Source: Burkholderia sp. Ax-1724
GTDB lineage: Bacteria; Pseudomonadota; Gammaproteobacteria; Burkholderiales; Burkholderiaceae
Reading direction: 5' to 3'
Length of the DNA: 64,000 nucleotides
Assembly: GCF_011752995.1 (NCBI RefSeq)
Contig: NZ_VWWL01000023.1
Coordinates: 79,887-143,886, forward strand
Shown piece by piece: positions 52,034-61,847 of the stretch. Below the pieces are notes generated by a model. It was not told the DNA's origin, did not search any database, and saw only the letters and a list, made by a program, of their open reading frames with translations. Position numbers and translations under genes: made by a program. The first letter of the stretch is position 1. Each line of letters begins with the position of its first letter.

Positions 52034-52888
52034 ATGAGTATCGTCAATCTCGCCGCGTATCAATTCGCGACCATCGAAGACACCGCCGCCTGGCGCCCGC
52101 TCGTCACCGAACGCTGCAATGCGCTCGGCCTGCGCGGCACCATCCTGCTCGCGCCGGAAGGCATCAACCTGTTCGTCGCGGGCACGCGCGAGCACACCGA
52201 CGCGTTCATCGACTACCTCCGCCACGACGCCCTCTTCGAAGGCAAGTTCGCGAATCTGCAATTCAAGGAAAGCCTGTCGGACAAGCAGCCGTTCACGCGC
52301 ATGCTCGTCAAGCTCAAGCGCGAAATCATCACGATGAAAAAGCCGGCAATCCGCCCGGAGCTCGGCCGCGCGCCGTTTGTCGACGCGCCCACGCTGAAAA
52401 GCTGGCTCGATCGCGGTCACGACGACGCAGGCCGTCCGGTCGTGATGCTCGATACGCGCAATGCGTTCGAAGTCGACGTCGGCACGTTCGACAACGCGCT
52501 CGACTATCGCATCGCGAAATTCAGCGAATTCCCCGAGGTGATCGAAAAAAATCGCGCCGACCTCGAAGGCAAGACGGTCGTGTCGTTCTGCACGGGCGGC
52601 ATCCGCTGCGAGAAAGCGGCGATCCATATGAAGGACGTCGGCATCGAGAACGTGTACCAGCTCGAAGGCGGCATCCTGAAGTACTTCGAGGAAGTCGGCG
52701 GCGCGCATTATCACGGCGACTGCTTCGTGTTCGACTATCGCACCGCGCTCAATCCGCAACTGGAACCGACCGCGACCGCGCAGTGCTTCGGCTGCCGCGC
52801 GGTGGTCACGCCCGAACAGCAGCAATCGCCGCTGTACGTGGCGGGCAAGACGTGCCCGGCGTGCCATCCGGACGGCACGGCCGCGTAA
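52034..52888 (+). CDS. trhO: tRNA uridine(34) hydroxylase TrhO (rhodanese-domain protein)
   Basis: TrhO (formerly YceA, UPF0176) makes 5-hydroxyuridine at wobble position 34 of tRNA in an O2-dependent way. The 284-aa protein has the N-terminal UPF0176 region (MSIVNLAAYQFATIEDTAAW), then the rhodanese domain (about 120-220) with the active-site loop FCTGGIRCEKA (Cys186 and Cys192). A CxxC...CxxC zinc-type pair follows near the C-terminus (QCFGCRAVV and GKTCPACHPDG). Length is normal. Confidence 0.93.
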   Translation: MSIVNLAAYQFATIEDTAAWRPLVTERCNALGLRGTILLAPEGINLFVAGTREHTDAFIDYLRHDALFEGKFANLQFKESLSDKQPFTRMLVKLKREIITMKKPAIRPELGRAPFVDAPTLKSWLDRGHDDAGRPVVMLDTRNAFEVDVGTFDNALDYRIAKFSEFPEVIEKNRADLEGKTVVSFCTGGIRCEKAAIHMKDVGIENVYQLEGGILKYFEEVGGAHYHGDCFVFDYRTALNPQLEPTATAQCFGCRAVVTPEQQQSPLYVAGKTCPACHPDGTAA

Positions 52889-53118
52889 TCGATGCGGATC
52901 GCGGATGTCAATGGCAAACGCAAATGGCAAAGCGCGCATGGCAGACGCAAGTCGCCGCAAACGGCGTGCGCCGTCGGGCATGGGCCTGGCCACTGCCCGC
53001 GCGTGCGCCGCGGCATGGCCGACCGGTCACGCTGTGTCCCAACGTGCCCTGACGTCCCCGCCAGCGGCCGCGCCCGGGCGCTGACGCCGTCATCCGCCAA
53101 CCCCTTGCCCCGCTCATC

Positions 53119-54000
53119 ATGACCTATCGCGGACGCTTCGCGCCGTCGCCGACCGGCCCGCTGCACTTCGGCTCGCTGGTCGGCGCGCTCGCCAGCTGGC
53201 TCGATGCGCGCGCGCATCGCGGCGCGTGGCTCGTGCGCATCGAGGACATCGACGGCCCGCGCACCGTGCCCGGCGCCGCCGAGGACATCCTCGCGACGCT
53301 CGAACGCTTCGGCATGCGCGCCGACGAAACGCCGATCTGGCAAAGCCGGCGCATGGCGCGCTATCAGCAGGCGCTCGACCTGTTGAAGTCCAGCGGCCTA
53401 GTCTATCCGTGCGGCTGCACGCGCAAGGAAATCGCCGATTCGCTGCTCAACGCGCACGCGCGCAACACGACGCTCGCCTATCCGGGCACCTGCCGCACGG
53501 GGCTGCACGGCAAGCCGGCGCGCGCATGGCGTCTGCGCGTGCCCGACGGCAAGGCCGCCGTGATCGAATTCGACGACCGCTGGCAAGGCCGGCAGACGCA
53601 GAATCTCGCGACCGAAGCCGGCGATTTCGTGCTGCGTCGCGCCGACGACCAGTGGGCCTATCAACTCGCGGTGGTAGTGGACGATGCGGACGCGGGCATC
53701 ACGCACGTCGTGCGCGGCGCGGACCTGCTGGATTCGACGGCGCGGCAGATCTATCTGCAACGCTGTCTCGGTGTGGCGACGCCCGGGTATCTGCATGTGC
53801 CGGTCGTCGCGAACGAACACGGCGAGAAACTGAGCAAGCAGAACGGCGCGACCGCGCTCGACAGCGCCAACCCGCTCGAAGCGCTAGGCGCGGCGGCGCG
53901 GCATCTGGAACTCGACCTCGGCGGCGAACCGCCCACGACGCTCGAGCAGTTCTATCGTGCCGCGACGGCGGCATGGGTCAAACGGATGAAGGTGGGGTGA
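53119..54000 (+). CDS. gluQ: Glutamyl-Q tRNA(Asp) synthetase
   Basis: Attaches glutamate to queuosine in tRNA(Asp). The 293-aa protein is a class I synthetase catalytic domain without an anticodon-binding domain: MTYRGRFAPSPTGPLHFGSLVGAL (HIGH-like), IEDIDGPR, the zinc motif YPCGC and YPGTCR, and EKLSKQNGATALD (KMSKS-like). Length and layout are typical for GluQ. It follows trhO after 230 bases that contain three imperfect ATGGCARACGC units. Confidence 0.95.
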   Translation: MTYRGRFAPSPTGPLHFGSLVGALASWLDARAHRGAWLVRIEDIDGPRTVPGAAEDILATLERFGMRADETPIWQSRRMARYQQALDLLKSSGLVYPCGCTRKEIADSLLNAHARNTTLAYPGTCRTGLHGKPARAWRLRVPDGKAAVIEFDDRWQGRQTQNLATEAGDFVLRRADDQWAYQLAVVVDDADAGITHVVRGADLLDSTARQIYLQRCLGVATPGYLHVPVVANEHGEKLSKQNGATALDSANPLEALGAAARHLELDLGGEPPTTLEQFYRAATAAWVKRMKVG

Positions 54001-54161
54001 GGGCATCGGCCTGAGGCACGCGTAACATGCGTCGCGCGCGGGAGCACGAAATTCGAAGCACAGCCGCTGCAAACGCTTGCAACATGCTGCCGGTCACTCA
54101 CGGGATTCGCGAGATTCGCGCAACGGCAAGCCCCGGTACGGCAGCGCAAGCGCAACTCGCC

Positions 54162-55628
54162 TTACGACGACGAAGGCGTCTTCCGCGGCATCCCGAAGCC
54201 GCCGAGCAGCGCCGCCAGTTGCCGCTTCGGCGCCTGCTTCTGCGGCGCCGCATCGGACGCCGCGCTCTCTTCGACCTTGCGCACCGAAGCCGGCGACGGC
54301 TCATACGGCTTCAGGAAGAAATCGTCGACCGGTTGCGCGCGATGATGATGCGGCCGGTCGTACGAACCCGACGCACCACCCGTGCGGCGGCGGCTGCGCT
54401 CGTCGCGTGCCTCGCTGCGATCGCGGCGCGGCGGGCGGTCTTCGTGATGATGGCGCACCGGCGCATCGACGGTCAGGCGCTGCAATTCGAGCGGACGCTT
54501 GATGAGCTTCTCGATGTCGGCCAGCTGCTTGCGCTCGTTCGGGCTGCACAGCGAAAGCGCGTCGCCCGACGCGCCCGCGCGGCCCGTGCGGCCGATCCGG
54601 TGCACGTAGTCTTCGGCATTGAACGGCAGGTCGAAGTTGATGACGGCCGGCAACTCGGCGATGTCGAGACCGCGCGCCGCGACGTCGGTCGCGACGAGGG
54701 CCGCGACTTCGCCGCGCTTGAACGCATCGAGCGCCTGCATGCGTTCGCTCTGCGAGCGGTCGCCGTGAATCGCGGTCGCCACCACGCCGTCCCGTTCGAG
54801 CGAGCGCGCGAGCCGGCTCGCGCCGATCTTGCTGTTGCAGAACACGATCACCTGCTTGAGGCTGCGCTCGCGGATCAGCTGCACGACCGCGCCGGTCTTG
54901 TCGCCCTCGGCGACCTCGTAGACGATCTGCGTGACGTTGGTGGCGGTCGAGTTGCTGCGCGCGACTTCGATGGTCTGGGGGTTGCGCAGGTAGGTCGCGG
55001 CCAGCTTCTTGATTTCGCCCGAGAACGTGGCCGAGAACAGCAGCGTCTGACGCTCCTTCGGCAGCAGGTTCAGGATGCGCTGCAGGTCAGGCAGGAAGCC
55101 CATGTCGAGCATGCGGTCGGCTTCGTCGAGCACGAGCATCTGCACCTGGCCCAGGTTGGCGGTTTTCTGCTGCACGTGATCGAGCAGGCGGCCCGGCGTC
55201 GCGATGAGGATTTCGACGCCGCGGCGCAGTTGCTCGGACTGCGGGTTCATGTCGACGCCGCCGAACACGACCGCGCTGCGCAGCGCCGTGTGCTTCGCGT
55301 ACGCGTGCACGTTCGCGGCGACCTGGTCGGCGAGTTCGCGCGTCGGCGTGAGGATCAGCGCGCGCACCGGATGGCGCGCCGGCGAAGCGCTGGTATTGGC
55401 CTGCGGCAGCAGGCGCTGGATGATCGGCAGCGAGAAGCTGGCGGTCTTGCCGGTGCCGGTTTGCGCCGCGCCCATCACGTCGCGGCCCGCCATCACCACG
55501 GGAATCGCCTGCGCCTGGATCGGCGTGGGCGTGGTGTAGCCCGATTCCTTGATGGCTTTCAGGATGTCGGGCGCGAGGCCGAATTGATCAAAAGTCTCGG
55601 TGCTGGGCGTGACGGCTGTGTCGGACAT
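54162..55628 (-). CDS. DEAD-box RNA helicase RhlE-like
   Basis: The 488-aa protein has the DEAD-box core: Q-motif (FDQFGLAPDILKAIKESGYTTPTPIQAQAI, about 12-41; shown in part), GAAQTGTGKTASF, PTRELADQ, VLDEADRMLDMGF, FSATFSGEI, the RGLDIAELP motif and HRIGRTGRAG. After residue about 385 comes a basic, disordered tail (EDRPPRRDRSEARDERSRRRTGGAS) of the kind found in RhlE and related ribosome-assembly or cold-shock helicases. The ATG at 55628 (MSDTAVTPS) is used; upstream codons are not conserved. Confidence 0.93.
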   Translation of the reverse strand: MSDTAVTPSTETFDQFGLAPDILKAIKESGYTTPTPIQAQAIPVVMAGRDVMGAAQTGTGKTASFSLPIIQRLLPQANTSASPARHPVRALILTPTRELADQVAANVHAYAKHTALRSAVVFGGVDMNPQSEQLRRGVEILIATPGRLLDHVQQKTANLGQVQMLVLDEADRMLDMGFLPDLQRILNLLPKERQTLLFSATFSGEIKKLAATYLRNPQTIEVARSNSTATNVTQIVYEVAEGDKTGAVVQLIRERSLKQVIVFCNSKIGASRLARSLERDGVVATAIHGDRSQSERMQALDAFKRGEVAALVATDVAARGLDIAELPAVINFDLPFNAEDYVHRIGRTGRAGASGDALSLCSPNERKQLADIEKLIKRPLELQRLTVDAPVRHHHEDRPPRRDRSEARDERSRRRTGGASGSYDRPHHHRAQPVDDFFLKPYEPSPASVRKVEESAASDAAPQKQAPKRQLAALLGGFGMPRKTPSSS

Positions 55629-56071
55629 GGTGGCTTTCGCTAAAAATGCGCCTGGCGCAATGCGCGCGGCAGCGGTCGCAACCGCGGCGGGCATCAGGAT
55701 GAAGGCGGAGCCACGGCGTTCCGCACGGGACCCGTCAGAGTTCGGACAATGCGGCCGGCTCCGGCCGGCGGGAACCCCCGCCGAAAGGCCGGTATTGTAG
55801 CACTTCAGCAAAAACACTCATGGCGCGAACGGCGGATTTCTGCTCAGGCGGCGGGAGCCTGCGCTCCTTGCAGCCACCGCGCGCGCCCATCTCGCCTGCC
55901 GTTTCGCGAGCGGCGCGCGGCGGAAATCGCTGCGCAGGCAACCACCGAAAACGATACACACTGCAAAATCGCCCGTGCCCGCCGCGCTCGCAGCGTAACG
56001 CGCGCGGGCGACAGTTGCATGACAGCGCAACCGCCCCCGCGCCCATCGTCCTCGCGCCGGCTGAGTTCGGC
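55629..56071. other. Intergenic region between rhlE-like gene and ALDH gene, 443 bp
   Basis: Two GC-rich inverted repeats (GGCCGGC.. and GGCGGGAACCCCCGCC) lie near 55750-55790. No gene recognised. It must hold the helicase promoter. Confidence 0.45.
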
Positions 56072-57508
56072 TCACCACGTCTCGCGCATCACCATCAGGC
56101 GCAGCTCGGTCATGTCCTCGATCGCGTAGCGCACGCCCTCGCGCCCGAGCCCCGAATCCTTGACGCCGCCATACGGCATGTTGTCGACGCGGAACGACGG
56201 CACGTCGTTGATGACCACGCCGCCCACTTCGAGCGCATCCCACGCGCGATGCGCATGCGCGAGCGAATCGGTAAATAGGCCGGCCTGCAGGCCAAAGTCG
56301 CTGTCGTTGACCTGCGCGAGCGCCGCTTCGAAGTCGTCGAAACGCTCGAGGATCGCGACCGGCCCGAACGCTTCCTTGCGATACAGATCGGTGTCGCGCC
56401 GCACGCCTTCGAGCAGCGTCGCCTCGAACATCGCGCCGTCGACCTTGCCGCCCGCGACGATCTGCGCACCCGCCTGCACGGCGCCCTCCATCCAGCCGGC
56501 GAGCCGCTTCGCTTCCGACTCGGAGATCATCGGCCCGACGAAGGTCTTCTCGTTCTTCGGGTCGCCCATCACGAGCGACTTCGTCTTCGCGATCAGCTTC
56601 TCGCGCAACGCGTCGTAGACGCTCGCATGCGCGAGAATCCGCTGCACGCCGATGCAGCTTTGCCCCGACTGGTAGAACGCGCCGAACGCGAGCCGCTCGA
56701 CTACGTAGTCGAGCTTGCCGCCCTGATCGCCGTCGACGATCGCGGCCGCGTTGCCGCCCAGTTCCAGAATCACCTTCTTCTTGCCGGCCTTGCGCTTCAG
56801 CTCCCAGCCGACCGCCGGCGACCCTGTGAACGACAGCAGCTTGAAGCGCTCGTCGGTCGTGAACAGGTCGGCGCCGTCGCGATGCGCGGGCAGGATCGAG
56901 AACGCGCCTTTCGGCAGATCGGTTTCCGCGAGAATCTCGCCCATGATCAGCGCGCCGACCGGTGTGCGGCTCGCCGGCTTCAGCACGAACGGCACGCCCG
57001 CCGCAATCGCCGGCGCGACCTTGTGCGCGGTCAGGTTCAACGGGAAATTGAACGGCGAGATGAACGAGCACGGCCCGATCGGCACGCGCTTCACATAGCC
57101 GTGATAGCCCTTCGCGCGCGGCGAAATCTGCAGATTGACGATCTCGCCGTCGATCCGCACGCTTTCCTCGGCGGCCACCTTGAACGTATCGATCAGGCGC
57201 GTCACCTCGCCGCGCGAATCGTTGATCGGCTTGCCCGCCTCGATGCACAGCGCGAGCGAGAGTTCGTCGTAGCGCTCGCGAAAGCGCGTCACGCAGTGTT
57301 CGAGCACCGCCTGGCGCTTGAACGGCGGGTAGGCGCGCATGGCCGGCATCGCCTCGACCGCGAGGCCGATCGCCTTATCGATCGCGGCCGCGTCGGCCAT
57401 CGCCACGCGCGTGGCGACTTCGCCGCTGAATTTGTCGGTGACGTCGAGATCGGTGTTGGCGGCCACCGGCTCGTTGGCGAGGTAGTACGGGTAGGTCTTC
57501 TGCAACAT
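56072..57508 (-). CDS. Aldehyde dehydrogenase
   Basis: The 478-aa ALDH has SPFNFPLNLTAHKVAPAIAAG, FTGSPAVGWELKRKAG, the general base in ILELGGNAAAIV and the nucleophile Cys in YQSGQSCIGVQR. It resembles lactaldehyde/glyceraldehyde/phosphonoacetaldehyde dehydrogenase-like enzymes; the substrate is unassigned. The ATG at 57508 (MLQKTYPYYLANEP) follows AGGAGA. It lies 71 bases after the acetolactate-synthase-like gene in the same direction and is probably co-transcribed; the two may act in one route. Confidence 0.88.
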   Translation of the reverse strand: MLQKTYPYYLANEPVAANTDLDVTDKFSGEVATRVAMADAAAIDKAIGLAVEAMPAMRAYPPFKRQAVLEHCVTRFRERYDELSLALCIEAGKPINDSRGEVTRLIDTFKVAAEESVRIDGEIVNLQISPRAKGYHGYVKRVPIGPCSFISPFNFPLNLTAHKVAPAIAAGVPFVLKPASRTPVGALIMGEILAETDLPKGAFSILPAHRDGADLFTTDERFKLLSFTGSPAVGWELKRKAGKKKVILELGGNAAAIVDGDQGGKLDYVVERLAFGAFYQSGQSCIGVQRILAHASVYDALREKLIAKTKSLVMGDPKNEKTFVGPMISESEAKRLAGWMEGAVQAGAQIVAGGKVDGAMFEATLLEGVRRDTDLYRKEAFGPVAILERFDDFEAALAQVNDSDFGLQAGLFTDSLAHAHRAWDALEVGGVVINDVPSFRVDNMPYGGVKDSGLGREGVRYAIEDMTELRLMVMRETW

Positions 57509-57579
57509 GTCGGGTTCTCCTGGAGTCGATACACAGTGCCGGCACGCGGCGTCGATGCGCGGCCTGGCTGCACCGCGGC

Positions 57580-59232
57580 TTACAGCCGCGCGGACAACCG
57601 CTTGATCTCGCGATTGAGCACGCGCTCGTTGTCCGAGTAGTCGATCGGCACGTCGATCACATGCACGCCCGGCGTCGCGAAGCACTCGCGCAGGAGCGGC
57701 GCGAACTGCTCGGCCGCCTCGATGCGATGCCCCTGCGCGCCATAGCTCTGCGCATAGGCGACGAAATCGGGATTCGCCAGCGTCATGCCGTAGTCGGGGA
57801 AGTTCATGTTCTCCTGCTTCCAGCGGATCATGCCGAACGCGTCGTCGCGCAGAATCAGGATCACGAGATCGAGCTTCAGGCGCACCGCCGTTTCGAGCTC
57901 CTGCGAGTTCATCATGAAGCCGCCGTCGCCGCACACGGCGATCACCTTGCGGTCCGGATGCACGATCTTGCTCGCGATCGCCGACGGCAGCCCCGCGCCC
58001 ATCGAGGCCAGCGCGTTGTCGAGCAGCAGCGAATTCGGCTCGTGCGCGCGGTAGTAGCGCGCGAACCAGATCTTGTACATGCCGTTGTCGAGACAGACGA
58101 TGCCGTCCACCGGCGTGGTCTCGTAGACGTCGTTGACGATCCGCACCGGGTACATCGGAAAGCGGTCGTCGTGCTGGCCCTTCACGAGATGCGCCTCGAA
58201 GTGCTCCTTGATCTCCTTGAAGCGCGTGAAGTCCCAATGCTCCTGGCGCTGCCTCAGGCGCTCTTTCAACTGCCACACCGCGTTGGCGATATCGCCGACC
58301 ACTTCGATCTGCGGGAAATACACCGGATCGACTTCGGCGCCGAGGAAGTTCACGTGGATCACGGTCTTCTCGCCCGCCTCGCCGCTGCGCATGAAGAACG
58401 GCGGCTTCTCGATCACGTCGTGGCCGACGTTGATGATGCAGTCCGCGTGCTCGATCGCGCGGTGCACGAAGTCGCCGTCGGAGAGCGTCGCGTTGCCGAG
58501 CCACATCGGATGCGATTCGTCGATCACGCCCTTGCCCATCTGCGTCGTGAAGAACGGAATGCCGATCTGGTCGACGAATTCGCGCAGCATCTTGGTCGTG
58601 GTCTTGCGGTTGCCGCCCGCGCCGATCATCAGCAGCGGATGCTGCGCGGCCGTGATCGCCTCGACCGCGCGCGCGACCGCCTTTTCCTCGGCAACCGGAC
58701 GGCGGCTGTAGCTCTTCGGAATCGGCTTGCCGTCGCCCTCTTCATGCGCGACGTCCTCGGGCAGTTCGAGGTGCGTGGCGCCGGGACGCTCCTCCTCGGC
58801 GCGGCGCACGGCCTCGCGCACCGTCGCCGGAATATTGCCGATCGACACGATCTGCCGCGTGTACTTGGTGAGCGGCTCCATCATGCGCACCACGTCGACG
58901 ATCTGGAAGTGCCCCTGCTTGCTCGACTTGATCGGCTTCTGGCCCGTGACCATCAGCATCGGCATGCCGCCGAGCTGCGCGTAGGCGGCGGCAGTCACGA
59001 AGTTGGTCGCGCCGGGGCCGAGCGTCGACAGGCACACGCCCGTGCGGCCCGTGAGGCGCCCGTAGGTGGCGGCCATGAAGCCGGCCGCCTGCTCGTGGCG
59101 CGTGAGGATCAGACGGATTTTCGAGCGCCGCAGCGACTCGAGCAGATCGAGATTTTCTTCACCGGGAATGCCAAACACGTACTCGACACCTTCGGCTTCC
59201 AGCGACTTGACGAACAGGTCCGATGCTTTCAT
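57580..59232 (-). CDS. Acetolactate-synthase-like TPP enzyme, catabolic type
   Basis: The 550-aa protein is a TPP-dependent decarboxylase-fold enzyme: ASDLFVKSLEAEGVEYVFGIPGEENLDLLESL and the glutamate in LTRHEQAAGFMAATYGRLTG (N-terminal Pyr domain), a central domain, and the C-terminal PP domain with CGDGGFMMNSQELETAVRLKLD (the GDG...NN-type motif). It lacks the regulatory partner and resembles AlsS-type acetolactate synthases. Annotation by family only; the neighbouring aldehyde dehydrogenase suggests an aldehyde product or substrate rather than branched-chain biosynthesis. It has a weak Shine-Dalgarno. Confidence 0.88.
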   Translation of the reverse strand: MKASDLFVKSLEAEGVEYVFGIPGEENLDLLESLRRSKIRLILTRHEQAAGFMAATYGRLTGRTGVCLSTLGPGATNFVTAAAYAQLGGMPMLMVTGQKPIKSSKQGHFQIVDVVRMMEPLTKYTRQIVSIGNIPATVREAVRRAEEERPGATHLELPEDVAHEEGDGKPIPKSYSRRPVAEEKAVARAVEAITAAQHPLLMIGAGGNRKTTTKMLREFVDQIGIPFFTTQMGKGVIDESHPMWLGNATLSDGDFVHRAIEHADCIINVGHDVIEKPPFFMRSGEAGEKTVIHVNFLGAEVDPVYFPQIEVVGDIANAVWQLKERLRQRQEHWDFTRFKEIKEHFEAHLVKGQHDDRFPMYPVRIVNDVYETTPVDGIVCLDNGMYKIWFARYYRAHEPNSLLLDNALASMGAGLPSAIASKIVHPDRKVIAVCGDGGFMMNSQELETAVRLKLDLVILILRDDAFGMIRWKQENMNFPDYGMTLANPDFVAYAQSYGAQGHRIEAAEQFAPLLRECFATPGVHVIDVPIDYSDNERVLNREIKRLSARL

Positions 59233-59694
59233 TAAGGGTCTCGCTTGATGGAACGGCGACGGGCCGCAGGCCGGGCCCAGCGGGCTCAGCAGTTGGCTCC
59301 GCGGTTAGGGGCCGAAGTTCGGGGCCAAAAACGGACGATCGAAGACGACAACGACGGCCGCGTACAACACGCACAACGCGCATGCCGCACAGCGCCTCGC
59401 GCGCGGCATGGCGGACGGCATGGCGAATGCCACGCCGGACAGCTTACTACTCGAGAGGCAATGACGCGCGCGTGCAGGCAAGGCCGCGCGGCGCGCGCCG
59501 CGCGGGACGGCAAGGCGGGACAACAGGGATGAGGGCCGCGAAAGCCCGTAGCGGGAAGACGCCATGGGCGCGCGCGAAGCAATCGGCGAAGCCGTGCGCG
59601 CAGGCGCGCAGCGGGCAACGCACGAGACGACCGCGGACGGCCCGGCCCGAGCGGAAACGAGCGCCGCATGCCGTCCACGGTCAGCACACCACGT
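59233..59694. other. Intergenic region, 462 bp, no gene seen
   Basis: GC-rich DNA with several overlapping Arg/Ala-rich frames but none protein-like. It separates the TPP-enzyme gene (start 59232) from the end of the lysozyme inhibitor gene (59695), both minus-strand. Confidence 0.45.
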
Positions 59695-60072
59695 TCAGCG
59701 CACCACGGTCACACAGTCGGACAGCACCGGCGGCGCGTTTTCACCGTTCATTGCGTCATACAGATCGGCACGCGGGCCCTTGGTCCACCACGTATAGCTG
59801 CCGGCCTGATATTTCGCGCCGGACCCCGAGAGCGTGTTGACGAAGAGCATCGACGTGCCCTTCACGGGCAGCACGGCGAAGCTCTGTCCGTTCTGCGCGT
59901 TCCAGTAGGTAACCTGCAGAATCTTGCCGGTCGCGCACGTGTATTTGTTCGTCTGATGGTTCTTGCCCTCGATCTGGCCGAACCGCAGCGGCGCGGCCCA
60001 TGCGCCGCCATGAGGCGCGAGCGCGAGGGCCGTCGATATCAGCGAGAGAACCGCAACGAGCCATGTCTTCAT
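59695..60072 (-). CDS. MliC/PliC-type lysozyme inhibitor, secreted
   Basis: The 125-aa protein has a signal peptide (MKTWLVAVLSLISTALALA, cleavage after GAWA) and no lipobox, so it should be periplasmic (PliC-like) rather than membrane-bound. The MliC domain shows YTCATGKILQVTYWNAQNGQSFAVL, SGSGAKYQAGSYTWWTKGPRADLYDAMNG and a C-terminal Cys (SDC) that can pair with the first Cys. It inhibits c-type lysozymes of host or prey. GAGGTG precedes the ATG. Confidence 0.88.
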   Translation of the reverse strand: MKTWLVAVLSLISTALALAPHGGAWAAPLRFGQIEGKNHQTNKYTCATGKILQVTYWNAQNGQSFAVLPVKGTSMLFVNTLSGSGAKYQAGSYTWWTKGPRADLYDAMNGENAPPVLSDCVTVVR

Positions 60073-60207
60073 CGAACACCTCGATTGTTGCCGTGAAGTT
60101 GCCGTGGATGTTGCCGCGAACCCGGCACGGCCTCAAGCGGACCACGCCAGGTTCGTGTTTCGGCCCCGCACCGACCGGCGCAGCGCGGCTCGACGGCCGC
60201 GGCCTGC

Positions 60208-60420
60208 TCAGGGATCGATCGCGTCGGCGCAGGCGTCGGTCGGCGCGGCGGCGACGTGCCCGACCAGCGGCACGATCTTCAGCCCCGCCGATGCGACGCG
60301 GCACGGCGCGGCCGCGAGACCGCAGCCGCTCATGCCGGCACACAGCGCGAACAGCACGCCGAGCGCACCGAGTCGGCGAGCCCTGCGGCGCCACGGAATA
60401 CTGCGCGATTCGACTGCCAT
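60208..60420 (-). CDS. Small lipoprotein (DUF6726-like), 70 aa
   Basis: The 70-aa protein has an Arg-rich N-terminus (WRRRARRL), a hydrophobic stretch (GALGVLFALCAGMSGC) and a lipobox with Cys33, then AAAPCRVASAGLKIVPLVGHVAAAPTDAC. I think it belongs to a small lipoprotein family common in Burkholderiaceae. AGAGGA precedes the ATG at 60420. The function is unknown. Confidence 0.75.
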   Translation of the reverse strand: MAVESRSIPWRRRARRLGALGVLFALCAGMSGCGLAAAPCRVASAGLKIVPLVGHVAAAPTDACADAIDP

Positions 60421-60632
60421 GTGTTCCTCTGCTTCGGATTTTCCACGTCGACGAGCCCGGGCCATGCGACGAGCCTGCTTGCGTCGATCATTCGGATCGC
60501 GCACGGCGAACATGCCGCGCACCGTGTTCGATCGGGCATCCCGGGGGTTTTGCAAACCGCCGCGCCGCGCTTCGACACCTGGCTTCAAAGCCTCGCTTCG
60601 CAGCAGCCCGCCTCGATGCCCCGCCTACCCCT

Positions 60633-61847
60633 CTACTTCGCCGACACCGGCCGCACCGCCGCCGCAGCCTGCTTCGCGCGCGAACGCGCCTCGTCGATCG
60701 TCTCGCCGGTCGCGAGCGCAACGCCCATGCGGCGCTTGACGAAGCTCTCGGGCTTGCCGAACAGGCGCAGGTCCGCATTGGGCACCGCCAGCGCCGCCGC
60801 GACGCCTTCGAACGCGATGCCGGCTTCGTCGCGGCCGCCGTAGATCACCGCCGACGCACCCGGCGCGCGCAGCGACGTATCGACCGGCAGACCGAGAATC
60901 GCGCGCGCATGCAGCTCGAACTCCGAGAAGCGCTGCGAGCACAGCGTGACGAGCCCCGTGTCATGCGGACGCGGGCTCACTTCCGAAAACCATACGTCGT
61001 CGCCACGCACGAAAAGTTCCACGCCGAACAGGCCGCGGCCGCCGAGCGCCGCCGTCACCTTGTGCGCGATCTCGCGCGAGCGTTCGAGCGCGAGCGCGCT
61101 CATCGGCTGCGGCTGCCACGATTCGACATAGTCTCCGGCAACCTGCACGTGGCCGATCGGATCGCAGAAATACGTGCCGACCGCGCCGCTCGCGGGATCG
61201 ATCGCGCGTACGGTCAGCTGCGTGATCTCGTATTCGAAGTCGATGAAGCCCTCGACGATCACCCGGCCGTGATTCACGCGACCGCCTGCCATCGCGTACT
61301 GCCAGGCCGGCTCGACGTCGGCGTCGCTCCTCAGCACCGACTGCCCCTTGCCCGAGGACGACATCACCGGCTTCACGACGCACGGGTAACCGACCGTCGC
61401 GATGCCTGCGCGCAGTTCGTCGAGCGAATCGGCGAACGCATACGGCGAAGTCGCGAGGCCCAGTTCCTCGGCGGCGAGGCGGCGGATGCCTTCGCGATTC
61501 ATCGTCAGTTGCGTCGCGCGCGCGGTCGGGATCACCTCGGCGAGCGCTTCGGCTTCGATCGCGGCGAGTTCGTCGGTGGCGATCGCCTCGATCTCGGGGA
61601 CGATCAGATGCGGGCGCTCCTGTTCGACCAGCGCGCGCAGCGCGGCGCGGTCGGTCATGTCGATCACGTGCGCGCGATGCGCGACCTGATGGCCCGGCGC
61701 ATTCGGGTAACGGTCGACGGCGATCACCTCGACGCCCAGCCGTTGCAGCGCAATGATCACTTCCTTGCCGAGTTCGCCGGCGCCGAGCAGCATGACGCGC
61801 GTCGCGGATTCAGAAAGGGGCGTGCCGATCCGTTGGCCGATCTGCAT
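60633..61847 (-). CDS. purT: Formate-dependent phosphoribosylglycinamide formyltransferase
   Basis: Formylates GAR with formate and ATP in purine synthesis. The 404-aa ATP-grasp protein has LLGAGELGKEVIIALQRLGVEVIAVDRY, PEIEAIATDEL, PCVVKPVMSSSGKGQSV, FVRGDDVWFSEVSPRPHDTGLVTL and the C-terminal AGASAVIYGG-type end. Length is normal. The ATG at 61847 (MQIGQRIGTPLS) follows GGAG. It is divergent from the META-domain lipoprotein gene. Confidence 0.97.
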   Translation of the reverse strand: MQIGQRIGTPLSESATRVMLLGAGELGKEVIIALQRLGVEVIAVDRYPNAPGHQVAHRAHVIDMTDRAALRALVEQERPHLIVPEIEAIATDELAAIEAEALAEVIPTARATQLTMNREGIRRLAAEELGLATSPYAFADSLDELRAGIATVGYPCVVKPVMSSSGKGQSVLRSDADVEPAWQYAMAGGRVNHGRVIVEGFIDFEYEITQLTVRAIDPASGAVGTYFCDPIGHVQVAGDYVESWQPQPMSALALERSREIAHKVTAALGGRGLFGVELFVRGDDVWFSEVSPRPHDTGLVTLCSQRFSEFELHARAILGLPVDTSLRAPGASAVIYGGRDEAGIAFEGVAAALAVPNADLRLFGKPESFVKRRMGVALATGETIDEARSRAKQAAAAVRPVSAK

